A stretch of 60,980 bases of DNA from Zipacnadum sp036504235 (GTDB lineage Bacteria; Armatimonadota; Zipacnadia; Zipacnadales; Zipacnadaceae): positions 1 to 60,980 of the forward strand of contig DASXVN010000051.1 of assembly GCA_036504235.1 (NCBI GenBank), read 5' to 3'. The notes beneath the pieces are model-generated. The model was not told the DNA's origin. It saw only the letters and a list, made by a program, of their open reading frames with translations, and searched no databases. How positions within the stretch are numbered: position 1 is the first letter of the stretch; the number at the start of each line of letters is the position of its first letter. Below, one piece after another: positions 39,121-48,268 of this stretch. The position numbers were made by a program, and so were the translations under genes.

Positions 39121-40164
39121 TTATACCTGTCCCGGCGGCGCTTGGCAAGCAGCGGGCCGGGCGGCCAGGACCTGCTCGACCGCCCCGACGATCTCGGCGG
39201 GGGCAATCTCGCGCAGGCAGGCGCCCTCGCGCTCGCAGGGCGCGGCCAGACAGGGCTGACAGTCGAGGTCCCGATACAAGACGATATGCCCGGTCCCGCA
39301 GGGCGCGGTGCGCCGGGGATCGCTGGAGCCGAACAGGACCACGCAGGGCGTACCCAGCGCGGCCGCGACGTGAATCGGGCCGGTGTCTATGCCCACCACG
39401 CAGGCGGCGCGCGCGGCGAGGGCGGCCAGGGTCAGGGGCGTGGTCTCCCCGGCGAGGCTGAGGCCCTCGACGCCGGCGAGCATGGCCTGCTGGGCCTCGC
39501 GGTCAGCGGCGGTGCCCACCAGGACCGGGAAGCGACCGGTTCGGGCCAGGTCGCGACAGACCTCCGCCCACTGTTCGCCCGGGTAGGCCTTGACCCCTTG
39601 CTTGCCGGTGGAAATCGGCGAGACCAGGACGAAGCGCCCCGCCGGGTCCACGCCCTGGCGGCGGAGCAGCGCGTCGGCGGCCTCCTGTTGCGCGGGCGGC
39701 ACCTGGAGCAGGCCGCAGTAGCTGCTGACCGTGCGGGGCACGCCGAGGCGCGGCAGGAGGCTCAGGTAGTTCTCGACGCCCCCGCCCTCAAAGGAGACCT
39801 TCTCGAGCAGCCGGGGGAGGTGGGCGTAGTCGTAGCCGATCCGGCGGGGCGCGCCGCTGAGCCACGCGAGAAGGGTGTTGCCGGCGGAGGTGGCCAGGGC
39901 GAAGCAGGCGGCGGGCCGCTCGCGGCGCAGCTCGCGGACGAGGCGCCACTGATCGGTAGCGCGGCCGGAATCGCCGCGCAGCACCACGCGGTCGGCCAGC
40001 CCGGAGGCCGCGACGATCTCGCCGACGTCGCCGTAGGTCACGCAAACGGTGCGCCAGGCGGGATGGGCGTGCTTCAGCGCGTGAAGCAGGGGCAGAGTGA
40101 AGACGCCCTCCCCCAGCGCTTTCATGAACAAGACGACGGCTGTCGGCGGCGAGTTTTTAGCCAT
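39121..40164 (-). CDS. Glycosyltransferase family 9 (heptosyltransferase-like)
   Basis: Predicted transferase for surface glycan or lipopolysaccharide core synthesis, 347 residues. GT9 features: N-terminal VLFMKALGEGVFTLPLLHAL (the usual GDVLLTTPL-like loop) and C-terminal donor site GIDTGPIHVAAALGTPCVVLFGSSDP. A late cysteine-rich stretch CQPCLAAPCEREGAC is typical of this family. ATG at 40164 overlaps the deacetylase gene by eight bases, so the two are likely coupled. Acceptor and sugar are unknown. It supports a diderm envelope. Confidence 0.87.
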   Translation of the reverse strand: MAKNSPPTAVVLFMKALGEGVFTLPLLHALKHAHPAWRTVCVTYGDVGEIVAASGLADRVVLRGDSGRATDQWRLVRELRRERPAACFALATSAGNTLLAWLSGAPRRIGYDYAHLPRLLEKVSFEGGGVENYLSLLPRLGVPRTVSSYCGLLQVPPAQQEAADALLRRQGVDPAGRFVLVSPISTGKQGVKAYPGEQWAEVCRDLARTGRFPVLVGTAADREAQQAMLAGVEGLSLAGETTPLTLAALAARAACVVGIDTGPIHVAAALGTPCVVLFGSSDPRRTAPCGTGHIVLYRDLDCQPCLAAPCEREGACLREIAPAEIVGAVEQVLAARPAACQAPPGQV

Positions 40165-41107
40165 GCGGCGCGCCTCCGGCCGGTTTCGGCGCACGCGGCG
40201 GGGCGACCGCGGGCTGCGAGCGGAGCCACTGGTCCCAGGCGTCCATCAACTCGGGAATGGTGACGAACTCGAATCCCGCCTGCCCCAGTTCGCGGAGAAT
40301 CTGAGGCAGCGCCTGGGCGGTGCGGCTGTGACCCGAGCCGTCGTGCATCAGTACGATATCGCCGGGATTGGGGGTGTGGATGACGTTGTGGGCAATGACC
40401 TCCGGCCCGATGGGGCGCGTGTCGGCGGAGCTGATCGTCCAGAGAATGACCGCGTAGCCGCGCTGCCGGGCCTGGCGGGCCAGTTCGCCCTTGGTGATCC
40501 CGTAGGGGGGGCGGAACAGGGTGGGTCGGTGGCCGGTGACCTTCAGGATAAGCTGCTCGGTGCGGTCCAGGTTGGAGGCGGCCTGCGCGGGCGTGGCGGT
40601 GGCGATATGCGAGTAGCTGTGGCTGCCGACGGCGTGGCCCCCGGCGACGATGCGCCGGAGCAGGTCCTCGTGGCCTGCCGCCACGCCGCCGAGTGTGAAG
40701 AAGGTGGCGTGCGCGTGGTACTGGGCCAGGGTGGCCAGGACTTGGGGAGTCACTTTGGGGTCGGGACCGTCATCAAAAGTGAGGGCCAGGAGCTTGCGGG
40801 GGAAATAGCGCACCCGGGTGGAGATGATCTGGCCGCGGAAGCGACTGGGGAGCAGCCACTGGCTGACCACCGGGGCCGCGGCGGGAGTCGCCGGGGAGGC
40901 CGTCGGCGCAGCCGGGGCGGGCGGCTGAGGGGGAGGGGCGGGCCGGCTGCAGCCCGCTCCCAAAAGCGCCAAGAGGAGGCCGCCGGCGAGCGTCCGGAGC
41001 CGGAACCCCCGGAAAACGCTTGTTTCTGACGGAGGAGAATTGGGAATACTGATCGCGGCCCCTCGCTGACACCCACGCTTTACATAGCTATGAACTACGG
41101 TTATCAT
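40157..41107 (-). CDS. Polysaccharide deacetylase lipoprotein (NodB domain)
   Basis: Predicted lipid-anchored carbohydrate esterase 4 enzyme that N-deacetylates peptidoglycan or another glycan. NodB motifs: LALTFDDGPDP (motif 1), GSHSYSH (motif 2, metal His), RPPYG (motif 3), ILWTISSAD (motif 4) and IVLMHDG (motif 5). A signal peptide LRTLAGGLLLALLGAGC has lipobox LGAGC, followed by a Pro/Ala linker. ATG at 41107 is the only conventional start near the signal, but it overlaps a TATAAT promoter element, and the n-region would be unusually long. A downstream non-standard start is possible. Confidence 0.85.
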   Translation of the reverse strand: MITVVHSYVKRGCQRGAAISIPNSPPSETSVFRGFRLRTLAGGLLLALLGAGCSRPAPPPQPPAPAAPTASPATPAAAPVVSQWLLPSRFRGQIISTRVRYFPRKLLALTFDDGPDPKVTPQVLATLAQYHAHATFFTLGGVAAGHEDLLRRIVAGGHAVGSHSYSHIATATPAQAASNLDRTEQLILKVTGHRPTLFRPPYGITKGELARQARQRGYAVILWTISSADTRPIGPEVIAHNVIHTPNPGDIVLMHDGSGHSRTAQALPQILRELGQAGFEFVTIPELMDAWDQWLRSQPAVAPPRAPKPAGGAPHG

Positions 41108-41134
41108 TATAGCGTCAATCCCAAGGGGCGTAAA
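41106..41134 (-). promoter_or_regulatory. Putative promoter of the deacetylase/GT9 pair
   Basis: Minus strand TTTACG (41134-41129), 17-base spacer, TATAAT (41111-41106). The -10 is perfect, the -35 matches four of six. Transcription would begin near 41099, inside the annotated coding frame, which conflicts with the ATG at 41107. Confidence 0.5.
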
Positions 41135-41178
41135 CCGCTCGCCCGCCGGCATTTGTCGCAGAATAGGACCCCATTTGG

Positions 41179-42843
41179 ATGAGCAAAGTCTTTGTCTTGG
41201 GCATCGATGCCCTCTCGCCTGTCTTGTTGGCCCGCTGGGCCGAGGCGGGGCACTTACCTAATTTTGAGCGGGTGATGGAGGAGGGCCAGTGGGGGCCTCT
41301 CCAGTCCACCGGCGAGTTCTCTAGCCCGCAGGCCTGGCCGTCCTTTATGACCGGCGTCAACCCGGGCCGACACGGCATCTTCAGTTTTCTGCAGCATGTG
41401 CCCTACAGCTACGACGTGGAGCACGTGACCTCGCGGAACCTGCAGGCGCCGACCGTCTTTCAGATGCTCACCGAAGCCGGCGCGCGCGTGGCTAGCCTCA
41501 ACATTCCCTGCACCTACCCGGTGGCGCCGCTCAACGGCGTGGGGATTGCCGACTGGCTGTGCCCTTCGATCGGTTCGCCGGGCGCCACCTACCCGGTCGA
41601 GTTGGCCGACAAACTGCGCCGGCGCTATGGCGACTACCCCTTCCATGTGGACATCAAGCGGCACGCGCGCGCGGGTCGCTACGGGCAGGCGCTGCACAAC
41701 TGCCTGGAGGGCATTCGCGTCAAGCAGGAGGTGGGCCGGGAGCTGTACGAGCAGGGGCCCTGGGACCTGTTCGCGCTGGTCTTCGTCGAGACCGACGCGG
41801 CCCAGCACTACTTCTGGCACTTCTCGGACCCCGAGCATCCCCTGTACGCGACCGCCGACCGGGAGCGCTGGGGTGAGCCGATTCTGGAGGTATACAAGGC
41901 CCTCGATCAGGTACTGGGCGAGTGGCTGGAGCGGTTGGACGACGATACCACGCTGCTGATCATGTCCGACCACGGCGGGGCTATCTACAACCGCGGGCAG
42001 ACCTATATCCCCGGCCTGCTCAAGCACCTGGGGCTGCTGACCGAGCGCCGCCGCGCCTCTTCCCCGCTGACGCGCCCCCTGCGCCACGGGATCATCAGCA
42101 TGGGCGAGGCGCTGCACGGCGCGCTCCCCAAGCAGCTCAAAATGCGCCTGTACAACCATCCGCTGACCCGGCGGCTGGTGGAGCGCTTCTTCGCGGAGTC
42201 GCTGACCGCCAACAACGATTGGACGCAGACCCGCGCGTATTCGTACTACTGGGAGACCGCCCCCTGGATCAACCTGGCCGGGCGGGAGCCGCAGGGCCTG
42301 GTGGCCCCCGGCGCGGAGTATGAGGCGGTGCGCGACGAGTTGATCGCGGCGCTGGAATCCTGCATCGACGAGACGACCGGCGAGCCCGCCGTGGAGCGGG
42401 CCTTCCGCCGCGAGGAAGTCTACTCCGGCCCCTGCCTGGAGTACATGCCGGACGTGGGCATCCGCTGGAATCGCCACATCACCCTGGAGGGGCCCCTGCG
42501 GGTGGGCGGCAGCAAACCGGGCTTGCTCACCGAGCGGGCCATGGACGTGAGCGGCATCACCGGCGGGCACGATCCGCTGGGGACGGTGGCCCTGTGGGGC
42601 CCCGAGTTGCCCGCGACCACCGACCTGGCCGGAGCGCGGATTGAGGACCTCACCCCGACCATCCTGGCGCTGCTGGACCAGCCGCTGCCCGAGCACCTGG
42701 AGGGCCGACCGCTGAGCGACGCGGACACGGTCCGCGCCACCGTGCCGAAGGAACTGGTCTGCGCCGCGCGGCCGGAAGGCGTCTACAACGCCGACGAGGA
42801 GCGCCTGGTCAGCGAACGGCTCCGGAACCTGGGCTACATGTAA
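41179..42843 (+). CDS. Alkaline phosphatase/phosphodiesterase superfamily protein
   Basis: Predicted metal-dependent hydrolase of the type I phosphodiesterase/nucleotide pyrophosphatase group, 554 residues. The N-terminus VFVLGIDALSP carries the first metal-binding Asp. The nucleophile region is QAWPSFMTGVNPGRHGIFSF (about residues 50-69). A later metal site is MSDHGGAIYNRG (about residues 258-269), and GITGGHDPLGTVALWGPEL closes the fold. Substrate unknown; such proteins act on phosphate esters of nucleotides, lipids or glycans. No signal peptide is seen. The TAATG junction couples it to hflX. Confidence 0.87.
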   Translation: MSKVFVLGIDALSPVLLARWAEAGHLPNFERVMEEGQWGPLQSTGEFSSPQAWPSFMTGVNPGRHGIFSFLQHVPYSYDVEHVTSRNLQAPTVFQMLTEAGARVASLNIPCTYPVAPLNGVGIADWLCPSIGSPGATYPVELADKLRRRYGDYPFHVDIKRHARAGRYGQALHNCLEGIRVKQEVGRELYEQGPWDLFALVFVETDAAQHYFWHFSDPEHPLYATADRERWGEPILEVYKALDQVLGEWLERLDDDTTLLIMSDHGGAIYNRGQTYIPGLLKHLGLLTERRRASSPLTRPLRHGIISMGEALHGALPKQLKMRLYNHPLTRRLVERFFAESLTANNDWTQTRAYSYYWETAPWINLAGREPQGLVAPGAEYEAVRDELIAALESCIDETTGEPAVERAFRREEVYSGPCLEYMPDVGIRWNRHITLEGPLRVGGSKPGLLTERAMDVSGITGGHDPLGTVALWGPELPATTDLAGARIEDLTPTILALLDQPLPEHLEGRPLSDADTVRATVPKELVCAARPEGVYNADEERLVSERLRNLGYM

Positions 42844-44141
42844 TGGCGCCTGAGCTAGCTCCCGACCGCTCCAGCTCGCTTACCCCCCCGGAACGCGCCC
42901 TCCTGATCGGCGTGGAGCCTTTCCGTGGCGCCACCCAGTATGCGCTGGAGGAGCTGGGGCAACTGGTGGAGGCGGCCGGCATGGAGCCGGTGCAGGTGAT
43001 GGTCCAGACCCGCCCCCGCGCGCATCCCCTCTCGTATTTCGGCAAGGGCAAGGTCAAGGAAGTCGCGGCCCTGATCGCCGCGGAAGACCTGGAGATCGTG
43101 GTGGTCAACGCCGAGCTATCCGCCCGGCAGGTGGCTACGCTGAGCGAGCGGCTGGAAGTCCGGGTGCTGGACCGCACCGAGGTCATCCTGGAGATTTTCT
43201 CGCGCCACGCGCACACCCCGGAGGGCCGCTTGCAGGTGGAGCTGGCCCGGCTGGAGTACCTGCTGCCCCGGCTCATCGGCCGCGGGCAGGGGATGTCGCA
43301 GATCGCCGGCGGCCGGGCGGGGATGACCGGGGTCCGCGGGCCGGGCGAGACACGCCTGGAGCTGGACCGCCGCCTGCTGCGGCGCAAGATGACCCGCCTG
43401 CGGCACAGCCTGGAGGACATCCGGCAGCGCCGCGAGGTGGAGCGCGCCGAGCGCCGCGAGTCGGGCCAGACCCTGGTGGGGCTGGTCGGCTATACCAACG
43501 CGGGCAAGTCCTCGCTGCTCAACGCGCTGGCCGGAACCCAGGTGGTCACCGCGAATGACCGGCTGTTCGAGACGCTGGACACCACGATTCGCCGCATTGA
43601 CCTGGGCGAGGGCGCGGAGACGCTGGTCAGCGACACCGTCGGCTTCATCAACGACCTGCCCACCGATCTGGTCTCGGCTTTCCGGGCCACGCTGGAGGAA
43701 ACCGGTTTCGCCGACCTGCTTATCCTGATCGTGGACGCCGCGGATGAGCGCGTCGAGCGGCAACTGGAGACCGTGGAGGAAGTGCTGGGCGATCTGAAGG
43801 TCCTGGACAAGCCGCGCCTGCTGGTGCTGAACAAGTGGGACCGGCTGGACGCCCAGGAGCGCCGGGACCTGCAGACCATCTTCCCCCGCGCTATCCCCAT
43901 TTCCGCGACCACGGGCGAGGGACTGGACGAACTGCGCGAGGAACTGCGCCGCCGGCTGACCATGGAACTGGTGCCGCTGACCTTGCACCTGCCCTACAAC
44001 CGCCTGCAGCTCATGCATTTTCCGGCGAGTCAAGGACGGGTGCTGTCCTCGGACTACCAGGAGGACTACGTGCTGGTCCGCGTCCGGGTCCAGCCGCGCC
44101 TGGTGGACAGCCTGCGACAGTATGTGGTTAACGAGGCGTAG
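42843..44141 (+). CDS. hflX: GTPase HflX
   Basis: Ribosome-associated GTPase that splits stalled or heat-damaged ribosomes. The 432 residues show the HflX N-terminal domain with HPLSYFGKGKVKEV and VVNAELSARQ, the linker GRGQGMSQIAGGRAGMTGVRGPGETRLE (spanning about 147-173), and the G domain: G1 GYTNAGKS at residues 216-223, G3 DTVGFI, G4 NKWD, G5 SATTGEG. ATG overlaps the upstream stop by one base. The C-terminal domain is complete. Confidence 0.94.
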   Translation: MAPELAPDRSSSLTPPERALLIGVEPFRGATQYALEELGQLVEAAGMEPVQVMVQTRPRAHPLSYFGKGKVKEVAALIAAEDLEIVVVNAELSARQVATLSERLEVRVLDRTEVILEIFSRHAHTPEGRLQVELARLEYLLPRLIGRGQGMSQIAGGRAGMTGVRGPGETRLELDRRLLRRKMTRLRHSLEDIRQRREVERAERRESGQTLVGLVGYTNAGKSSLLNALAGTQVVTANDRLFETLDTTIRRIDLGEGAETLVSDTVGFINDLPTDLVSAFRATLEETGFADLLILIVDAADERVERQLETVEEVLGDLKVLDKPRLLVLNKWDRLDAQERRDLQTIFPRAIPISATTGEGLDELREELRRRLTMELVPLTLHLPYNRLQLMHFPASQGRVLSSDYQEDYVLVRVRVQPRLVDSLRQYVVNEA

Positions 44142-44416
44142 GGAGGCTAACGGCAGACCCCTCCCGGGAGGGGCCGAATACGAGGGAGTTTGCAGAGCAA
44201 ACTCCACGAAGTATCCGGCCCACGGCCAGCGCTAAGCCCTGGGCCGGATACTTGTGGCGGCCTGCGGCTGCAGGCCGTCCTCGTATGCGGCCCCTCCACA
44301 CCGGCGAGACGCCGGTGCCACCGACAGAGAAGGCTGGGCACCCTCCCGAACCTCCCCCCTATCCCCCGCGTCTATCCGACTAGCAAGCATATTCCGTCCC
44401 CTCCCGAGGTCCCCTC
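44142..44416. repeat. Hairpin repeat between hflX and copA
   Basis: Left module GGAGGGGCCGAATACGAGG (about 44168) pairs with a right module CCTCGTATGCGGCCCCTCC (ending near 44297), enclosing GTATCCGGCCCAC and GGGCCGGATAC arms and the small stem GGAGTTTGCAGAGCAAACTCC. It closes with CACCGGCGAGACGCCGGTG at 44299-44317. A related module lies reversed at about 47040-47097. No copper operator could be recognised. Confidence 0.65.
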
Positions 44417-46831
44417 ATGGCTCGCCGCCAGACTCGACTCGACATCTCCGGCATGCATTGCGCCAGTTGCGCGCACAATGTGGAGACTAGTCTCCAGCGC
44501 GTTCCTAACGTCTTTGCGGCGGCGGTCAACTTCGCCGCGGAGACGGCCTCCGTGGAGTTTGACCCGGAGCACGTCTCGCCGCAAGACCTGATTCAGGCGG
44601 TCCATGACGCCGGTTATGAGGCGCGGGTCAGCGGCGGGCGGCAGGTGCGGCTGCGCCTGAGCGGGATGCACTGCGCCGGCTGCGCCGCGGGTATCGAGAA
44701 GGCCCTGCGCGAGACGCCCGGCGTGCTCAGCGTCACCGTCAACTACGCCGCCGAGACCGCCGAGGTGGAGCATGACCCGCACCTGGTCTCCCCCGCCGAG
44801 TTGGTCAAGGTGGTCGAATCTCGCGGATATCATGCTGAGCTGGACAGCGAGTCCGGGCATGAGGGGCACTCGGACCGGGAGATGGTCAACCGCCGGCAGG
44901 TGCTCTACCAGCGGAACATGCTGCTGCTGGGCGTGGGGCTGACCGTTCCGCTGATGGTCCTGTCCATGGCCGGGGCGTGGCCGGGGCGCGACTGGCTGCT
45001 GCTGGCGCTGGCTACGCCGGTGCAGTTTCTGGTGGGCTGGCAGTACCTGCGCAACTCCGCGGTGTCCCTGCGCCACGGGGCGTTCAACATGGATGTGCTG
45101 ATCGCCCTGGGGTCGCTGGCGGCCTATCTGTACAGCCTGGCGATCGTGCTCACGGGACCCGCGGCGGGGCACATGGCGGCCGGGCACGCGCTTTACTTTG
45201 AGACCGGCGCGATGATTATCACCCTGATTACGCTGGGGCGGTGGCTGGAGATGCGGGCGCGGCAGGCGGCCTCGCGGGCGCTGCGGGGGCTGCTGGAGCT
45301 GGCGCCGCCGCAGGCGAACGTCCTGCGCGACGGCGGGGAGACGACGATCCCCGCCGAAGAGCTGCAGGTGGGCGACGTGTTCCTGGTGCGCCCCGGCGAG
45401 AAGGTGGCCACGGATGGCGTGGTGGAGGCCGGGGAGGGCGCGGTGGATGAGTCGCTGCTCACCGGCGAGAGCGTGCCGCTCTACAAGCGGGCGGGCGACG
45501 CGGTGATCGGCGCTACGCTCAACCAGCAGGGGGTGCTGACCGTCCGCGCCACCTCGGTGGGGGCCGCGACGGTGCTGCGGCAGATTGTGGAACTGATGGA
45601 GCAGGCGCAGGGGCAGCGGCCGCCGATCCAGCGACTGGCCGACCGGGTGGCGGGAGTGTTTGTGCCGGCGATTCTGGTGCTGGCGGCGGCGGTGTTCGTC
45701 GCCTGGCTGCTCTACGACCCGGCGCATTGGTCCAGCCGGGCGCTGCTCAACGCCGTCTCCGTGCTGGTCATCGCCTGCCCCTGCGCGTTGGGGCTGGCCA
45801 CGCCGACCGCGATTATGGTGGGCAGCGGCCTGGGCTCGCGGCACGGGATTCTGCTGCGCGAGGCGGCGGCGCTGGAGCGCGCGGGGCAGTTGACCTGCGT
45901 GGTCTGGGACAAGACCGGCACGCTCACCGCCGGGACGCCGCGGGTTACGGAGGTCGCGCCGCTCGCCGCCGGGCTGAGCGAGGAGGAGCTGCTGCGGCTG
46001 GCCGGCTCCCTGGAGGCGGGCTCGGAGCATCCGCTGGCGCGGGCGATGGTCGCCGCCGCTCGCGAACGCGGGGGGGAGTTGGCCGCCGTCACCGGGTTCT
46101 CCGCGCTGGTCGGCCGAGGCGTGGAGGGCACGATTGCGGGCGAGAGCTATCTGGTCGGGAGCCGCGGGCTGTTGGCCGAGCGGGGACTGCTGAACGCTGC
46201 GGCGGAGGCGGAGATTGGGCGACTGCAGGAGGCCGGGCGCACCGTGTCGGGCCTGGCCCGCGGCGGGGAATTGCTGGGGCTGGTGGCGCTGGCCGACGAG
46301 CCCAAGGCGAGCGCCGGGGAAGCGGTGCAGCGGCTGGCGGCGCTGGGTCTACGCAACGTCCTGCTCACCGGCGACAACCAGCGCACCGCGCAGGCCCTGG
46401 CCGAGAGTCTGGGGCTGACCGAGGTGCACGCGGAGGTTTTGCCCGGCGAGAAGGTGGCGGTCATCCGGCAGCTCCAGGAGCAAGGCGAGGTCGTCGCCAT
46501 GGTGGGGGACGGCGTGAACGACGCGCCCGCGCTGGCTCAGGCGGACCTGGGGCTGGCGCTGGGCACCGGCGCTGACGTGGCGCGGGAGGCGGGGCAGATT
46601 ACGCTGGTCAGCGGCGATCCGCTGGGCGTGGTCCGGGCGCTGCTGCTCTCGCGGGCGACCCTGCGGCACATCAAGCAGAACCTGTTTTGGGCCTTCTTCT
46701 ACAACGTGGTGGCGCTGCCGCTGGCGGCGCTGGGCCTGCTCAATCCGATGATCGCCGCCGCCGCGATGGCCTGCTCCTCGGTGACCGTGGTGGGTAATTC
46801 GCTGCGGCTGAATCGGCTGCGGCTGCCGTGA
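44417..46831 (+). CDS. copA: Copper-translocating P1B-type ATPase
   Basis: Inner-membrane pump exporting Cu(I), 804 residues. Two N-terminal metal-binding domains carry GMHCASC (Cys15, Cys18) and GMHCAGC (Cys86, Cys89). About eight helices include the transport motif CPC at 454-456 in IACPCALGLATP. The phosphorylation site is Asp498 in DKTGT; HP motif SEHPLARAM and hinge GDGVNDAPAL are present. MACSSVTVVGNSLRLNRL ends the protein with the MSxSS region of Cu(I) pumps. ATG start with GAGGTCCCCTC upstream. No CopZ or metal-sensing regulator lies next to it. Confidence 0.94.
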   Translation: MARRQTRLDISGMHCASCAHNVETSLQRVPNVFAAAVNFAAETASVEFDPEHVSPQDLIQAVHDAGYEARVSGGRQVRLRLSGMHCAGCAAGIEKALRETPGVLSVTVNYAAETAEVEHDPHLVSPAELVKVVESRGYHAELDSESGHEGHSDREMVNRRQVLYQRNMLLLGVGLTVPLMVLSMAGAWPGRDWLLLALATPVQFLVGWQYLRNSAVSLRHGAFNMDVLIALGSLAAYLYSLAIVLTGPAAGHMAAGHALYFETGAMIITLITLGRWLEMRARQAASRALRGLLELAPPQANVLRDGGETTIPAEELQVGDVFLVRPGEKVATDGVVEAGEGAVDESLLTGESVPLYKRAGDAVIGATLNQQGVLTVRATSVGAATVLRQIVELMEQAQGQRPPIQRLADRVAGVFVPAILVLAAAVFVAWLLYDPAHWSSRALLNAVSVLVIACPCALGLATPTAIMVGSGLGSRHGILLREAAALERAGQLTCVVWDKTGTLTAGTPRVTEVAPLAAGLSEEELLRLAGSLEAGSEHPLARAMVAAARERGGELAAVTGFSALVGRGVEGTIAGESYLVGSRGLLAERGLLNAAAEAEIGRLQEAGRTVSGLARGGELLGLVALADEPKASAGEAVQRLAALGLRNVLLTGDNQRTAQALAESLGLTEVHAEVLPGEKVAVIRQLQEQGEVVAMVGDGVNDAPALAQADLGLALGTGADVAREAGQITLVSGDPLGVVRALLLSRATLRHIKQNLFWAFFYNVVALPLAALGLLNPMIAAAAMACSSVTVVGNSLRLNRLRLP

Positions 46832-47191
46832 ACGGCGGTGGGGGAACGGCAACGGCCGGGCCCACCCCGCCCTCGGCGGACCTCGGGCACCCCTCCGTGC
46901 ACTTGCGTACAAGTGCCGCGGGAGGGGCTGGCGGCGACGACACCGGCAACGGCCAGAACGGCTAACGGCCGGCGGGGGACCCTTCGGCAGGCTCAGGACC
47001 TACGGCAAGCTCCGCCCCTACGGGAGAGTCAGCGGTAGCCGTGGGCCGGATACTTGCGGCGCTCGCTTCGCTCACGTCCTCGTATTCGGCCCCTCCAAGT
47101 CTCCGGCAGGTATCCCTTCCGCGCGGGGAGAAAGACGCGGGAGTCACACGCATATTCGGTACAACTCGATAATTCGGGAGGGCGGGACCTT
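46832..47191. repeat. Mosaic repeat region between copA and the Gfo/Idh gene
   Basis: Includes CCCACCCCGCCCTCGGCGG...GGGAGGGGC (about 46860-46928) whose loop holds an extra hairpin GCACTTG-CGTA-CAAGTGC, then GGCGGGGGACCCTTCGGCAG (46980-46999 for the inner module), GGCAAGCTCCGCCCCTACGG and a reversed GGGCCGGATACTTG...CGTATTCGGCCCCTCC module (about 47043-47096). The end of the gap would include the next gene's promoter, which I cannot place. Confidence 0.7.
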
Positions 47192-48217
47192 ATGGCAAAG
47201 CAGTTGCGACTTGGGTTTATCGGCTGTGGCAGCTTGGGCAAGACGCACAGTGAGGCCGTCAAGGCGACGGCGAACATCCAGCACGTGGCGTACTGCGATC
47301 TCCGCAAGGAGCGCTCGAAGGAACTGGCGGCGCAGTTCGGCGGCGAGGCCTTCACCGACCCGGAGAAGATGGCCGCGACGATGGACCTGGACGCGGTGTG
47401 GATCTGCCTGCCGCCCTTCGCGCACGGCGAGGCGGAGGCGGCCGCGATTGCGCACCAGGTGCCTTTCTTCGTGGAGAAGCCGGTCGGCCTGGACGTGAAG
47501 CTGACGGCCAAGCTCGCCGCGACGGTGGCGAAGACCGGCCTGATCACCTGCGCCGGCTACATGAACCGCTACCGCAAGAGCGCCGACGCGGCCCGCAAGG
47601 TGCTGCTGGCCGACCCGGCGGCCTACGCGGCCGGTGGCTGGCTGGGGGGCCCCCCGCCGCCCAAGCCGGACCCGAACACGATCATCGGCTGGTGGGTGCA
47701 GAAGGACAAGAGCGGCGGCCAGTTCACCGAGCAGGTCACGCACACCATTGACCTGGCCCGCTACCTAATGGGCGACGCCGCCTCGGTCTCCGCCTACGCG
47801 GCGCACGGCTTCGTCAAGGGCGTCAACAAGTACTCGATTGACGATGCCCTGGCCGTGGCGGTCCAGTTCAAGAGCGGCGCGGTCGCCAACTTCTGCGCCT
47901 CGGTCGCCTGCGCGGCGCGCGGCGGCATCTTCCTGGACCTGTACGCGCGCAACGTCGCGGTGGCCTTCTCGGGTTGGAGCCATGACGCGGAGATCTACAC
48001 GGCGGGCAAGAAGAAGCCGCAGGCCGTGGCCGGCGTCGCGGCGAGTGCGCCGGACATCTTCGCGGTGGAGGACGCGGCCTTCCTCAAGGCCGTCCGCACC
48101 GGCAACCCGGCCGGCATCAAGACGACCTACGGCGACGCCCTCAAGACCCTGGAGCTGACCGTGGCCGCCACCGAGTCCGCCGCCAAGGGCGGCAAGGCGA
48201 TCGCGCTGAAGTACTAA
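47192..48217 (+). CDS. Gfo/Idh/MocA family oxidoreductase
   Basis: Predicted NAD(P)-dependent sugar or cyclitol dehydrogenase, 341 residues. The Rossmann motif is GFIGCGSLGKTH at residues 8-19, the family motif EKPVGLD is near residue 96 and the catalytic-region HTIDLARYLMG follows near residue 186. Substrate unknown. ATG at 47192 preceded by GGGAGGGCGG; the frame continues upstream into repeat DNA and is rejected there. It appears monocistronic: repeats lie on both sides and a strong GC hairpin follows the stop. Confidence 0.9.
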   Translation: MAKQLRLGFIGCGSLGKTHSEAVKATANIQHVAYCDLRKERSKELAAQFGGEAFTDPEKMAATMDLDAVWICLPPFAHGEAEAAAIAHQVPFFVEKPVGLDVKLTAKLAATVAKTGLITCAGYMNRYRKSADAARKVLLADPAAYAAGGWLGGPPPPKPDPNTIIGWWVQKDKSGGQFTEQVTHTIDLARYLMGDAASVSAYAAHGFVKGVNKYSIDDALAVAVQFKSGAVANFCASVACAARGGIFLDLYARNVAVAFSGWSHDAEIYTAGKKKPQAVAGVAASAPDIFAVEDAAFLKAVRTGNPAGIKTTYGDALKTLELTVAATESAAKGGKAIALKY

Positions 48218-48231
48218 GCGAGCAGTCTTCC

Positions 48232-48265
48232 CCGGGGCCCGCGCGGGAAACGGCGCGGGCCCCGG
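48232..48265 (+). terminator. Strong GC hairpin after the Gfo/Idh gene
   Basis: A perfect 13-bp stem (48232-48244 with 48253-48265, arm CCGGGGCCCGCGC) around an eight-base loop, 14 bases past the stop. No T-run follows, so it may be a transcript-stabilising or Rho-assisted end rather than a classical terminator. Confidence 0.5.
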
Positions 48266-48268
48266 AGG

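Noticed and set aside
41179..42843. Long leftward frame opposite the phosphodiesterase gene
   Set aside because: It is the complement shadow of GC-rich codons; the forward frame has full family motifs.
44142..44416. CsoR/CueR operator before copA
   Set aside because: The dyads present belong to the repeat modules found in unrelated gaps.
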